From JBHHUI01 sp965248775 (GTDB lineage: Bacteria; Chloroflexota; Anaerolineae; Anaerolineales; JBHHUI01): DNA of 64,000 nt. The notes beneath the pieces were generated by a model that had not been told where the DNA came from, searched no databases, and saw nothing but the letters and a program-made list of their open reading frames with translations. Shown piece by piece: positions 14,639-23,858 of this stretch (positions are counted from its first letter, which is position 1; each line of letters starts with the position of its first letter). A program made the translations under genes and the position numbers. Location of the stretch: contig OZ252150.1 of NCBI GenBank assembly GCA_965248775.1, forward strand, positions 4,340,001-4,404,000, given 5' to 3'.

Positions 14639-14880
14639 CTATTTCAGACGTAGATATTTCATTAGCTGTTCAGTCAGTTTGATAAGGTCTTCTTCTCTTT
14701 TCTCCTGCAGTACAAAGTGGTCTATTAGCGCTTCTACGGTTTGACCTACATCGTCCCAGCTCACCTCAATCCCCATACTTAGCCTTATAACTAGCTGATT
14801 GATGTCGGCTTGGTCAAAGTTATGCAAGAGTGTGTTCGCCGCGCCCTCTACGTCACGTGGGATTTCAATCGTTGCTCCGT
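14639..14880 (-). pseudogene. Remnant of a small helical-domain protein, 5' end lost at the island junction
   Basis: The minus-strand frame reads GATIEIPRDVEGAANTLLHN, FDQADINQLVIRLSMGIEVS and DHFVLQEKREEDLIKLTEQL to a stop at 14639. The helical pattern (short DxxxLxxRLxxG then DxxG...A..LIDH...E.R..DLI) resembles effector-associated domains found in bacterial conflict proteins; this is a weak resemblance. Upstream of about 14880 the same frame only mirrors the plus-strand glycosyltransferase-type fragment, so the true N-terminus is missing. Confidence 0.4.
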
Positions 14881-15299
14881 GGGCTTTCTTGAAGGCGGAC
14901 CTGCCAGAGGTAGATGCCCTTCCAATGGGAGCTTCGTTTGCGCTGGCTGGATACGCGTACGAGTTGCTCGCCAACGAAAATGCTTTGCATGTGACACTCT
15001 ACTGGCAATCGGAAAGCGCGCCCGCGGAGGACTATAGTGTCTTTGTACATCTTAGCGATCAAGCAGCTATCAGCGCACCCGAACATATCCTGGCACAATC
15101 AGATAGCTCGGCTCCGGTGTATGGTTTTTATCCAACCACGCGCTGGTCAGCGGGCGAGATCGTGCGCGAGGACTATGTCTTGGTTTTGCCGGATGAGCGT
15201 TTGCCGGTGTTATTGCGCACCGGCCTTTATACGCGCACAATGGATGGCGGGTTCGAGAACCTGGGCGAGGTAAATATTTCGTTAGACCTCGCTAAGTAA
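14881..15299 (+). pseudogene. C-terminal remnant of the split membrane glycosyltransferase-type gene
   Basis: The frame encodes a beta-rich tail with HVTLYWQSE, DYSVFVHLSD, YGFYPTTRWSAGEIVREDYV and VLLRTGLYTR. Such a tail domain is common at the C-terminus of large Chloroflexota membrane glycosyltransferase-like proteins. There is no start codon of its own with a ribosome-binding site. The N-terminal part of such a protein lies at 8560-9050 on the same strand, and the middle of the gene is missing. Confidence 0.55.
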
Positions 15300-15376
15300 G
15301 ATCGCTTGTCGCTGCTTCGTCTATGCAACAGACGAAGCTCGATAAATTGAGGCATAAGATCAAGGGAGGCAGCAAT

Positions 15377-15874
15377 ATGCGAGACGTTTTCGGAATACTT
15401 ACTGTTGAGCAATGGCTGGCGGTACTGCGAATCGGTCTGGGACTGTGGTGGCTAAAAAGCTTTCTACATAAACCGCACCGCAGGTTTGTAGATGGCCAGA
15501 TGGTCAAGTGGACAGTCGCGTTAGCTGACAACCATCCCGTTCCGGCTTTCGGACGTGCAATCAAAGGATTGGTCGAACCGAACCGCGCCTGGTTCCCTTA
15601 TCTTGTTCTGGCAGGTGAGCTTGCCGTTGGCATCGGGCTTATCTTTGGCTTCCTGACGCCGATCGCGCTAATTGTCGCAATATTTCTCAACTTGAATTAT
15701 CTATCGTTGGCCGGTGTGCGCCCGAAAGATATTGAAGTCAACAAGGCTTATCAATGTGAGCAAGGCCAGAACTGGAACATGCTTATTCCACAGATCGTAC
15801 TGCTTGCGCTCATTACAGTGAGTGGTTGCACCTGGAGCATCGATGGTGCACTTGGATTGTTCTGCGCTATTTGA
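15377..15874 (+). CDS. DoxX/DoxD-like membrane protein
   Basis: A 165-residue protein with about four transmembrane helices (LAVLRIGLGLWWLKSF, YLVLAGELAVGIGLIFGFLT, PIALIVAIFLNLNYL, LIPQIVLLALITVSG), the DoxX layout with the conserved glutamate in AGELAVGIGL. Family members are linked to thiosulfate:quinone oxidoreductase or membrane redox complexes; the role here is unknown. The ATG at 15377 has GGGAGG 8 bases upstream. The frame upstream to 15323 has no good start. Confidence 0.75.
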   Translation: MRDVFGILTVEQWLAVLRIGLGLWWLKSFLHKPHRRFVDGQMVKWTVALADNHPVPAFGRAIKGLVEPNRAWFPYLVLAGELAVGIGLIFGFLTPIALIVAIFLNLNYLSLAGVRPKDIEVNKAYQCEQGQNWNMLIPQIVLLALITVSGCTWSIDGALGLFCAI

Positions 15875-15983
15875 GAAGGCGGGCCTACGGTCTTGAGAAC
15901 TCGACCGTTGTTCAATCTAGTTAATCCCACTTAACAACACCCATTAGAATTACAGAGTTAATACTTTTCAGGAGGTATTCAAC

Positions 15984-16817
15984 ATGGCGTCCGATTTCCT
16001 TCCCGCACTCGGCGACTGGGAAACGACTCATAAAGCGCTACACGCATACAGCAAGGTTGTCGGCGTGGTTCCGCGCGCGCATGCACCCTTTCATCCCAAA
16101 TGGTGGCATATCAGCCTCAATGTCGTGCCTAATGGTCTTGTGACAGATAATATACCCATTCCGGGTGGGGGTATTTTCAACCTACGGATGGACTTGCGGC
16201 AGCACCAGGTTGTTCTGGCCAAGAGTGAAGGTGGCGAGCAGGTGTTTTCAATGACGGATGGGCTCTCTGCCAAGGCCTTTGCGGAGGATTTGCTGGGTGC
16301 GGTCGGTGAACTCGGTTTGGCGGGCGAGTATGCGCGCGAGAAATTTGAAAGCGACGATGCGCTGCAATATGATCCCGCTGCTGCGGAACATTTTTTCAGC
16401 GCGCTTGTAAATATTGACCGTTCTCTGAAAAACCATCGTGCTGCACTCAGCGGGGAATTGGGCTTTGTGCAGCTCTGGCCGCATGGTTTCGACATCGCCT
16501 TTGAATGGTTCGGAACGCGTGTCATCGAATCCGAGGAGCACGGCGAAGTACAGAAGTACCCGTCACAGATCAACTTTGGCTTTTCGCCTGGGGAATCAAC
16601 CAATTCGTTTCCATATTTCTACTCGAACCCCTGGCCGTTCGAGGCGGATCAATTGCTAGCCAAAGATTTACCCGCTCCGGGCGCATGGTTCACAGAGAGC
16701 TTTCAAGGTTCGATGCTCAAATACGAAGATCTCGCCGGCGATCCGCAGGCTGAAGAAAAATTGCTCGCTTACCTGAAAGCTGTACACGAATATGCCGGCC
16801 CGACGCTGACGGCGTAG
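15984..16817 (+). CDS. DUF5996 family protein
   Basis: A 277-residue cytosolic protein matching the DUF5996 pattern: an N-terminal TTHKALHAYSKVVGVVPRAH and PKWWHISLNV, the middle LWPHGFDIAFEWFG, and QINFGFSPGESTNSFPYFYS with NPWPFEAD and APGAWFTESFQG. Biochemical function is unknown. The ATG is preceded by CAGGAGG. It is a single-gene unit followed by a clear terminator. Confidence 0.85.
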   Translation: MASDFLPALGDWETTHKALHAYSKVVGVVPRAHAPFHPKWWHISLNVVPNGLVTDNIPIPGGGIFNLRMDLRQHQVVLAKSEGGEQVFSMTDGLSAKAFAEDLLGAVGELGLAGEYAREKFESDDALQYDPAAAEHFFSALVNIDRSLKNHRAALSGELGFVQLWPHGFDIAFEWFGTRVIESEEHGEVQKYPSQINFGFSPGESTNSFPYFYSNPWPFEADQLLAKDLPAPGAWFTESFQGSMLKYEDLAGDPQAEEKLLAYLKAVHEYAGPTLTA

Positions 16818-16858
16818 TGTGCAGGAAAGTCCTTTCAGACATTTTTGTCGTATTCGAA

Positions 16859-16893
16859 ATGCCGCTGGCAGTCGTCAGCGGCATTTTTGTTTT
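16859..16893 (+). terminator. Rho-independent terminator after the DUF5996 gene
   Basis: Perfect 9-bp stem ATGCCGCTG / CAGCGGCAT with an 8-base loop followed by TTTTGTTTTG. Confidence 0.9.
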
Positions 16894-16938
16894 GTATACG
16901 TTTTGACGTAGAATTTGAAGGATGGCGAACTATTTCCA

Positions 16939-18045
16939 GTGAACTATACTCGTTCGCGCGCGTCTGTGTTTTCAATCTTCGTCTTTATAATGCTGGCTCT
17001 GTTCAACTCGGCCTGCAGTATCACGAGGATGACTCCCGCTGTTGAGCAGGATGTGAGTGCGCCGATCCCGTCACCAGTACTGAGTGCGACTCAATTGCTG
17101 GTGACCTCTGTGCCAACGATAACGCCCACGCCGACAATAGCCCCCACAAATACAGTCGTACCAACCCCGACAAATTCACCAACACCCGATCCATACTCAG
17201 GTCTGACCATCGCGGACCTTGCCATGCGGGATTATGGCGCTGGCGAGATCAAGATCGAACAAGAGCTGGGGACATTCAACGGCTTTACGCGTAAGTTGAT
17301 CAGCTGGCCAAGTGATGACCTCACGATCTATGGCTTTATGAACGTCCCGGTGGGCGCAGGGCCTTTCCCCGTTGTTCTCGTTTTGCATGGCTATATCGAT
17401 CCTGTAGTCTATGGAACCCTGACATACACTACGCGCTATGCAGATGCTCTGGCATCACAAGGGTATCTCGTTGTACATCCCAATTATCGTAATCATGCTC
17501 CCTCGGATAGCGGCCCGAATGAATTTCGGGTAGGGTATGCCGTCGATGTGCTGAATCTTGTCGGGCTTATCCGGCAAGGCGTACTCGAATTGGCAGCGCC
17601 CGACTCCATTGGCGTGTGGGGGCATAGTATGGGCGGGGGCATCGCCTTGCGTACGGTAACAGCGAGTTCAGACATTCGAGCGGCGGTTCTGTATGGCTCG
17701 ATGAGCGGAGACGAACGCAAGAACTTCGACCGCATCTTCAACTACTGGACAGACGGTCAGGCCGGACAATGGGAGTTTGAGACATCTGACGAGGACCTGC
17801 TTCGTATCTCGCCGATTTATCATCTGGGCCGAATCACTGCGGCCGTGAGCATTCACCATGGCGCTTCAGACACGGAAGTGCCGCCTGAATGGTCAGACGA
17901 GCTATGTACGCAGTTGGAAATCGCTGGAAAGTCTTATGAGTGCTTCTCATACCCAGGTGCAGCACATACCTTCGGGGGAGAGGCAGACGCCCTATTTCAG
18001 CAGCGTGTGCTGGATTTCTTTGAACACTACCTGCGCAGAGACTGA
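16939..18045 (+). CDS. Exported alpha/beta hydrolase lipoprotein (dipeptidyl-peptidase-like fold)
   Basis: A 368-residue protein if started at GTG 16939 (a TTG at 16915 is also possible). The signal sequence ends in the lipobox LFNSAC; a Pro/Thr-rich linker (PTITPTPTIAPTNTVVP) follows, then an alpha/beta hydrolase domain. Oxyanion region VVLVLHGYID, nucleophile Ser in GVWGHSMGGGIALR, acid Asp in HHGASDTEVPPEWS, and catalytic His in YPGAAHTFGG. It probably acts outside the membrane as an esterase or peptidase; the substrate is unknown. Confidence 0.85.
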   Translation: MNYTRSRASVFSIFVFIMLALFNSACSITRMTPAVEQDVSAPIPSPVLSATQLLVTSVPTITPTPTIAPTNTVVPTPTNSPTPDPYSGLTIADLAMRDYGAGEIKIEQELGTFNGFTRKLISWPSDDLTIYGFMNVPVGAGPFPVVLVLHGYIDPVVYGTLTYTTRYADALASQGYLVVHPNYRNHAPSDSGPNEFRVGYAVDVLNLVGLIRQGVLELAAPDSIGVWGHSMGGGIALRTVTASSDIRAAVLYGSMSGDERKNFDRIFNYWTDGQAGQWEFETSDEDLLRISPIYHLGRITAAVSIHHGASDTEVPPEWSDELCTQLEIAGKSYECFSYPGAAHTFGGEADALFQQRVLDFFEHYLRRD

Positions 18046-18076
18046 TTGTGGCATCAGAAAATCTGGAGCCTGACTC

Positions 18077-19039
18077 GTGGCCGAAATGAAGCCCAAAATC
18101 GTAGTCATCGGTTGCGGAGTAATTGGCCTTACTTCCGGTGTCCGGCTGCTGGAAGCAGGCTTCGATGTACAAATCGTGGCACGCGATCTGCCGCCCAATA
18201 CGCACTCGAATGCCGCAGCGGCCATCTGGTATCCGTATAAAGCCTTTCCTATCGACCGCGTGCTGGCATGGGGTCATGTGAGCATCCGCGATTTCTACGA
18301 ATTGACAGCGGTCACCGCTAGTGGCATCTCGATCATTTCGTTGCACGAAGTGTTTCGGGAGAAGGTCGAAGACCCATGGTGGCTTACAGCGGTGCTCGAC
18401 TTTCGACGTATGTCTGAGCATGAACTGCCCGCCGGCTATGCGGATGGGTATATCGTCGAGGTGCCATTAATTGAGACACCGATATACGTAAAACACTTAT
18501 TCGATCGCTTTCAAGAATCGGGCGGTCGGATCGAGCAACGCGAGCTGCATTCGTTCGACGAGCTGCGCAGCGCGACCTCGCTTGTGATCAACTGCACAGG
18601 GGTGGGCGCGCGCACCCTTGCGGAGGACGAAGAGGTCTATCCGATCAGAGGACAAATCGTTAAAGTTCATGCACCAGATGTGACAACCTGCATACTCGAT
18701 CAAGGTGTGCCAACCTACGTGGCCCCGCGCGCCGATGGTGTTATTCTGGGCGGGACAGCACAGAATGACAATTGGAATATGGAAGCCGACACCGGCACCG
18801 CCGAGGCGATTCTGGACCGCTGTAAGACTCTCCTGCCTGAGCTACGCGATGCAGAAGTGATTGAACATATAGTTGGCTTGCGGCCGGGCCGCGCGAGTGT
18901 GCGGCTTGAATTAGAGCAGCTCGATGACGAGTTGACTTTGATTCACAACTATGGACACGGGGGAGCTGGCTTTACACTGTCTTGGGGCTGTGCTCAGGAA
19001 GTCGTTCAGCTAGCGCGCGAATATTTTTCTGATCTATAG
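18077..19039 (+). CDS. D-amino-acid oxidase family FAD-dependent oxidoreductase
   Basis: A 320-residue flavoprotein. The N-terminal dinucleotide-binding motif is VVIGCGVIGLTSGVRLLEAG. The family segment SNAAAAIWYPYKA and the C-terminal signature HNYGHGGAGFTLSWGCA are those of D-amino-acid/D-aspartate oxidases, which oxidise D-amino acids to imino acids with release of H2O2. The substrate-binding Arg is probably in VGLRPGRASVRLE. Start GTG 18077 (VAEMKPKIVV), or the internal ATG 9 bases on. It lies 31 bp after the hydrolase gene and may be co-transcribed. Confidence 0.9.
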   Translation: MAEMKPKIVVIGCGVIGLTSGVRLLEAGFDVQIVARDLPPNTHSNAAAAIWYPYKAFPIDRVLAWGHVSIRDFYELTAVTASGISIISLHEVFREKVEDPWWLTAVLDFRRMSEHELPAGYADGYIVEVPLIETPIYVKHLFDRFQESGGRIEQRELHSFDELRSATSLVINCTGVGARTLAEDEEVYPIRGQIVKVHAPDVTTCILDQGVPTYVAPRADGVILGGTAQNDNWNMEADTGTAEAILDRCKTLLPELRDAEVIEHIVGLRPGRASVRLELEQLDDELTLIHNYGHGGAGFTLSWGCAQEVVQLAREYFSDL

Positions 19040-19130
19040 ACAGCCCGAGAGATGGAAAAAGCGGAACCCGATTCAGCGGGCTCGGCTTTATTATAATTCG
19101 TTCTGTCTAGGTCCGGTTGCCGACGAGGTG

Positions 19131-19469
19131 CTATCCTCCCCCGCCACTACCGCCACCGGATTTGCCGCTGCCGCTGGTACTACCACCACCGGATTTACCA
19201 CCAGAGCTAGCAGCACCCCCGGATTTGCTACCACCGCCTCCACCTGATTTTCCACCGCCAGCACTGCCACAACCGCCGCCGTCAGAGCTACCGCCGCCGC
19301 TGCCACTACCACCGCCAGCGCTACAACCACCAGAACTTTCCTCAGAATCGAATATTCCTGATGATTCCCCGACAACTCGTTGAGCGAAGGCCGTCAATAG
19401 CAAGGCAAAGATGGACAAAATTGCCAGGAGAACGAATAGCGTCTTTTTATTAGTTCGAATAAATTCCAT
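19131..19469 (-). CDS. Small exported Gly/Ser-rich protein
   Basis: A 112-residue protein. A short basic N-terminus (MEFIRTNKKT) is followed by one hydrophobic helix (LFVLLAILSIFALLLTAFA), then an almost pure Gly/Ser/Lys tail with two Cys (SSGGCSAGGG and DGGGCGSAGGG) and repeats of GGKSGGG. It is either a membrane-anchored flexible tail or a secreted low-complexity protein. The coding DNA is correspondingly repetitive and prone to length change. Function unknown. Confidence 0.6.
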   Translation of the reverse strand: MEFIRTNKKTLFVLLAILSIFALLLTAFAQRVVGESSGIFDSEESSGGCSAGGGSGSGGGSSDGGGCGSAGGGKSGGGGGSKSGGAASSGGKSGGGSTSGSGKSGGGSGGGG

Positions 19470-19691
19470 AATTCAACATTCTCCTTCGTAAAACGGCCAT
19501 CAACGGCATGTGTTGGCACCGAGAGTCGTGAGCATGTATGCAGACTCTCGTTCTATTATTGTAGATCGGTTTGGCGGATCGAATCAAGTGAGACAAACGA
19601 ACCAGATACCCCATTAATGTGGGCACTCAATCAGCTGTCCAAGCATATGCTATTTACATACTCAATAGCTCGGCCGGAAGGAGGGTGCGCC

Positions 19692-19901
19692 ATGGATTAT
19701 GGTATCTGGATATATTTGTTGAGTCTCCTGGCACTATTTGTCGTTCTGGTCGTCATCCGGGATAGGATCAACCGGCGCGCGGAAGAAGTGCGCCTGTATG
19801 AGGCGCTCTCACATGGACGCGCAGAGCGCAGTTGGTTGCTCTTAATCGGGTTCTTGCTGCTGATCGTTTTCTGGTTGCTGACGAATCAGAGCAACAGCTG
19901 A
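19692..19901 (+). CDS. Small two-helix membrane protein
   Basis: A 69-residue protein from ATG 19692, with the ribosome-binding site GGAGGG 8 bases upstream. It has two hydrophobic segments, IWIYLLSLLALFVVLVVI and SWLLLIGFLLLIVFWLL, joined by a charged loop RDRINRRAEEVRLYE. It resembles no named family that I can recognise. The frame is open further upstream but lacks a good start there. Confidence 0.6.
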   Translation: MDYGIWIYLLSLLALFVVLVVIRDRINRRAEEVRLYEALSHGRAERSWLLLIGFLLLIVFWLLTNQSNS

Positions 19902-20066
19902 AAGTCATCACAATGAATAATTGAGCCAGATAATGTGCTTTTCAGATGAACAGGCTGCAGCTACAATCTACTGAACTGCTAACGGATAGTCTTCCACATC
20001 CGTAGCAACTTTCATTGTAGTTGCGAATTGCTTTGATGGAATTCTATACGGGGGGTATAGATCATC

Positions 20067-20354
20067 TTGAGTGTATCTGACGAAGTGTACGGCGGCCTCG
20101 AGCGCCGCCAGGAATGCAACACGAATCTACGGGCGTTATGGACGAATCATTACAAGAAAGTCTCGCACATCTCCGAGCTCAAAGAAGACGATCTGAGCCA
20201 ACTATTCGAACTGATGCGAGATCATTATCTGAACGGTCTTGAGCATCGCTCATCCGATCTACTGCAGCTTGTTAGAGAACAACACGCAGACGAGTTCAAC
20301 CCAGCGTTGCTGACGTTGCTGGATAAGGTGAAGGGGGGAGGCTTGAGAGGCTGA
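20067..20354 (+). CDS. Small helical cytosolic protein, unknown
   Basis: A 95-residue, charged, mostly helical protein starting at TTG 20067 with GGGGG 11 bases upstream. Features are HISELKEDDLSQLFELMRDH and FNPALLTLLDKVKGGGLRG at the end. No family is recognised. The pattern of codon use and the conserved-looking acidic helices support a real gene, but there is no further evidence. Confidence 0.5.
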   Translation: MSVSDEVYGGLERRQECNTNLRALWTNHYKKVSHISELKEDDLSQLFELMRDHYLNGLEHRSSDLLQLVREQHADEFNPALLTLLDKVKGGGLRG

Positions 20355-20608
20355 CCCGTTAAATAAACATTCCAAGCCGATGCTCAAGAGGCCGAACCGA
20401 CTCGGTCGGTAGAATCAACCGCTACACCGAAAGGTTCAGTCGTCATGGATAGTCAGCTTTCTTCCGAACCGAGGGAATAGTTGACTGCGATCTGAAATTC
20501 CTCAGTTTTTTGAAACACATAAACCGCCAAATGCGATCATAATGACCGCTGCTACAGAACTACTCAAGCGCACAGGCTATGGATTGATCATTGTCAATGC
20601 ACTCCTAG

Positions 20609-22063
20609 TACTACAGTTGTAGATAAATGAGTGATGCACCACGACGTTTGTAATGATAGAACCTGGCGACGGCCTGATGATGGCGACGCCAATGCGACCA
20701 GGCGAGGATCTCCTGCGCGGTCTGCTGCACGCGCAACACTAGACGCCAGAGCAATCGCCGGATTTCGGCCACACTCAACCGCACGAGAGGCCGCGGCGGT
20801 GCTTGAACGCCGCAAGACTGTTGCGCGTCGCTGACAACAACGCCCCCTTTTTCAGCGCTTCGTGGCTTGGCGTGGTCGTTCGTATCGCGGCCAGATAAGC
20901 ATGCGCCCACATCGCCAGAGTGGTATGGCGATACCAACCGGTCCAACTGCGCACTTCATATTGATCCAATCCGACTTCACCCTTGGCAGCCTCGAAGGTC
21001 ACTTCAATCGCCCAACGGCTGCCAGCCACGCGCACCATGTCTTCCAGCGTGGTTTCCTGTGGCGCGAAGACCACGAAGGCTGTCAGTTCATGCAGGTCTT
21101 CGATTTTGCGCCGTATCAGCAGCCAGCGCCCCCAGCTCGCTTGCATGGGTGGGTTGAGCGGCAGCAGATGCCAGTCGTATCCGCGTGGACCTTTGGCCCC
21201 AGCGCCGGCGCTCAGTCGTATCCAATCTTCGGCAGGCAAGGTGGCCAGCACTTGCTTGACGCGGTGCTGTTTGAAACCAATCCAGACGTACTCCTTGCCC
21301 GAAACGGCCAGCGCGTAGGCCCGTTCTCGCTCTTCCAGCCACAGACGCAGGCGGCGGTCGTCGCCATAGACAGAGTCGCCCGTCACCCACGCCGCTGGCA
21401 GGCCGGTGTCCAGCGCCCGCGCCAGCATCTGCCGCGCCAGCGCTGGTTTGGTCGCAAACGCGCGGTCCGCGGGGATACCGACACTCGCACAGCGCACCGG
21501 GTCGTTGGTCCACTCCTTGGGCAAGTAAAGTTCGCGGTCAATCAAGGTGTGCCCCGCGCCACCCGCATACGCCAGGAAGACCCCGACCTGAGAGTTCTCG
21601 ACGCGCCCGGCAGTGCCGCTGTACTGCCGGGCGACACCTGCGGAGTGACGACCCTTCTTGACGAACCCCGTTTCGTCGACGATCAGGACCGCTGTGGCAT
21701 CGCTCAGATAATCGCGCACATATTGTTGCAGGTCATCGCGCACCTGGTCGGCGTCCCACAGCGCCCGCCCGAGCAGATGTTGCAGGCCGTAGGGCGTCGG
21801 CTGTCCGAGCGCCTCCGCCAGCTGCCAGCTGTTCTTGCGCTCTGCATTGCTCAGCAACCCGCGCAAATAGCCCAGCGCTTGCTCCCGCGCTTCCGCCCGG
21901 GCGAACCGCGCGCCAATGCGTTGTGCGACTTCCAGCAGTGCATCGGCCCAGCCCTGCACGACGGCCAGATCGGTTATGCCATTATCAACACGTCCGTTTG
22001 TCATTGGTATCTTCGCCCCCTTGTCGGAGCCAAACGATACCACATTTATCTACAACTGTAGTA
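20609..22063 (-). mobile_element. IS701-family element (1455 bp), target duplication CTAG
   Basis: Perfect terminal inverted repeats starting TACTACAGTTGTAGATAAAT (left) with its reverse complement at the right end, flanked by CTAG at 20605-20608 and 22064-22067. A YTAR-type 4-bp target is known for IS701. It carries one transposase with a frameshift. Confidence 0.92.
20611..22004 (-). pseudogene. IS701-family transposase, frameshifted near the C-terminus
   Basis: DDE transposase. The main frame (start ATG 22004, GGGGGCG upstream) carries VLIVDETGFVKKGRHS, the catalytic Asp in WVTGDSVYGDDRR and the Glu region RWAIEVTFEAAKGEVGLDQY, and ends prematurely at 20775 (KHRRGLSCG). The natural C-terminus continues in another frame (-1) as LVRLSVAEIRRLLWRLVLR, ILAWSHWRRHHQAVARFYHY to a stop at 20611. 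No obvious slippery sequence is seen, so a disabling indel is the simplest reading. Confidence 0.85.
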
Positions 22064-22272
22064 CTAGGTCTGGCGCACATCCTCTGGCCGGACCTCGTCT
22101 GGGGTGACTACAGGTCTTCCATATTCAACTTTCAGAACATTACAACCCTGGCCTCCTGGCTGGCCAGTATGCAATTGCTCTGTGTCGGCGGCCTGGCACT
22201 GGTCGTCTTTCACCGCTTGCAACGAGCGGTGAACAAGCCGTCTGAAGGTGATGTAGCATTCTGGCTCGCTAG

Positions 22273-23858
22273 CAGTTTGTCGGAGAGACAAGTACTTTTA
22301 CAACATGAATAGCCCTACAGGGCAAAATGAGCAGTTGATTGCGACAAAACAAGCGTAAAACAGTGTGCATTTCATGGAGGGCAAACCACCTTCTCGCAGC
22401 GAGTAGCAGGCGCGCCAAAGCAGCCCCGGCTAAAGCACACCCTTTGCTTGGTAGAGGGTGTGCATGCGTTTGAGGTTGAACGCTAGGCAGACCAGACACC
22501 ATTCCCCGGCTGCTGCCGGCAGGCCGCGCAGAGAAAACTGGCGGAAGCCCAGGACTTCCTTGATGATACCAATGACGGGTTCCACTGTGCATTTGCGTAA
22601 ACGGTAGCTGGCTTTGCCGATTTCGGTTTGTAGTTTGTAAGCCATCTTGACTTTCGGACTGGCATCTTCCGGTGGCGGAGCAGGCATTTGTTCAAAGAAG
22701 GTACGCCAGCTTTTGTGGTGAGGTTCGCGACCGGTAGCAATGTAAGGATCAATGCCAAGCTTCTCAAGTGCTGCGATGTTCGCTTTGCTGAAATATCCAT
22801 AATCCAAAGCGGCAGCCTTTGGTTTGCCTACTTTTGGAGAGATGGCATCCAGGGTTGGCTCAGCTTCTTTTTTGTCATTCGGATGGTTCGAAAGTGAAGG
22901 CGCCACAATCAAGAGGCTCTCCTGCTCCACAGCAACTTGAACGTTGTAATGCTGGTCGAAGCCATTATTGGTGCTGTTTTTCATGATGCGAGAGTCCGGA
23001 TCAGTGAAGTTGTACTGATCTTTGTCCCGTGGTCCCGGCTGCGGTGGTTTCGGTTTGCGACCTCGGGGTTTATGCCCAGTTTTGCGAGACTTTTCTTCCC
23101 GCTCACGCTGTTTGGCTTCGTATTCAGCCCTCTCGGCTGCATATCGTTCCTGCGCACGGGCTTCTAAGACGGCTTTGGCTTCTGCCAGATTTGCCAAACG
23201 TTTCTTGCGAATGGCAATTTCGTCTTCAATGACGAGCCCTTCCGGCAACTGGAGATCACCCTGATCAGCTTGCTCACCGAGTTCGAAGAGTTTGTTCACT
23301 TCCTGGCGCAGTTGGGTCTCTAGTTTTATCAGACGCTTGTAACTGACCGCTTTGCTCTTGGATGCATCAGCATGCACCTTGCTACCATCCAGACTGATAT
23401 TACCCAACTTCAGCACCTCAGCAACTTGGGCCAGGAGCAAGATCTGCACAAATAACTCTTGGATCTCAGCCAGAAAGGTTTTGCGAAAGTTGGCAATTGT
23501 GTCGTGGTCAGGATGCAGCCCACTGGCAATATAGCGGAATGGGATACTCTCATAGGTGGCTTTCTCAATCTTACGAGAACTGAACACCCCGTTGGCATAA
23601 CCATAGAAGAGCAATCCCAACAGGATCTCTGGCGCAATAGGTTGACCACCCGTCGGTGCATATTGTGCATAGATCATACCCAAATCCAACTGGGCGATAA
23701 CATCCACCACAAATCGTGCCAAATGATTGGATGGCAGGGCTTCTTCCAGACTGATTGTCTGTTTGAGCATCACTTCGTAATTGGGTTTCTTGAATTTTCT
23801 AGCCATGCCCGTAGATTATCACCGATTTCGCTATCTCAGGTTGCTCTCCGACAAACTG
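22273..23858 (-). mobile_element. IS1182-family element (1586 bp), target duplication CTAG
   Basis: Terminal inverted repeats CAGTTTGTCGGAGAG / CTCTCCGACAAACTG, flanked by CTAG at 22269-22272 and 23859-23862. It carries one apparently intact transposase on the minus strand. Confidence 0.92.
22430..23806 (-). CDS. IS1182-family transposase
   Basis: A 458-residue DDE transposase. The N-terminal DUF772-type domain has SLEEALPSNHLARFVVDVI and LLGLLFYGYANGVFSSRKIE. The catalytic core shows ISLDGSKVHADASK, a long charged insertion (residues ~215-255, KPRGRKPKPPQPGP), FTDPDSRIMKNS, AALDYGYFSKANI and the C-terminal VEPVIGIIKEVLGFRQFSLRG. Length is normal and no frame break is seen. Confidence 0.95.
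   Translation of the reverse strand: MARKFKKPNYEVMLKQTISLEEALPSNHLARFVVDVIAQLDLGMIYAQYAPTGGQPIAPEILLGLLFYGYANGVFSSRKIEKATYESIPFRYIASGLHPDHDTIANFRKTFLAEIQELFVQILLLAQVAEVLKLGNISLDGSKVHADASKSKAVSYKRLIKLETQLRQEVNKLFELGEQADQGDLQLPEGLVIEDEIAIRKKRLANLAEAKAVLEARAQERYAAERAEYEAKQREREEKSRKTGHKPRGRKPKPPQPGPRDKDQYNFTDPDSRIMKNSTNNGFDQHYNVQVAVEQESLLIVAPSLSNHPNDKKEAEPTLDAISPKVGKPKAAALDYGYFSKANIAALEKLGIDPYIATGREPHHKSWRTFFEQMPAPPPEDASPKVKMAYKLQTEIGKASYRLRKCTVEPVIGIIKEVLGFRQFSLRGLPAAAGEWCLVCLAFNLKRMHTLYQAKGVL

Noticed and set aside
19117..19383. Proline-rich plus-strand frame
   Set aside because: It is the antisense of the Gly/Ser-rich gene, whose signal-anchor helix and start are on the minus strand.
20862..22061. 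399-residue plus-strand frame
   Set aside because: It is the antisense strand of the IS701 transposase and has no family resemblance.
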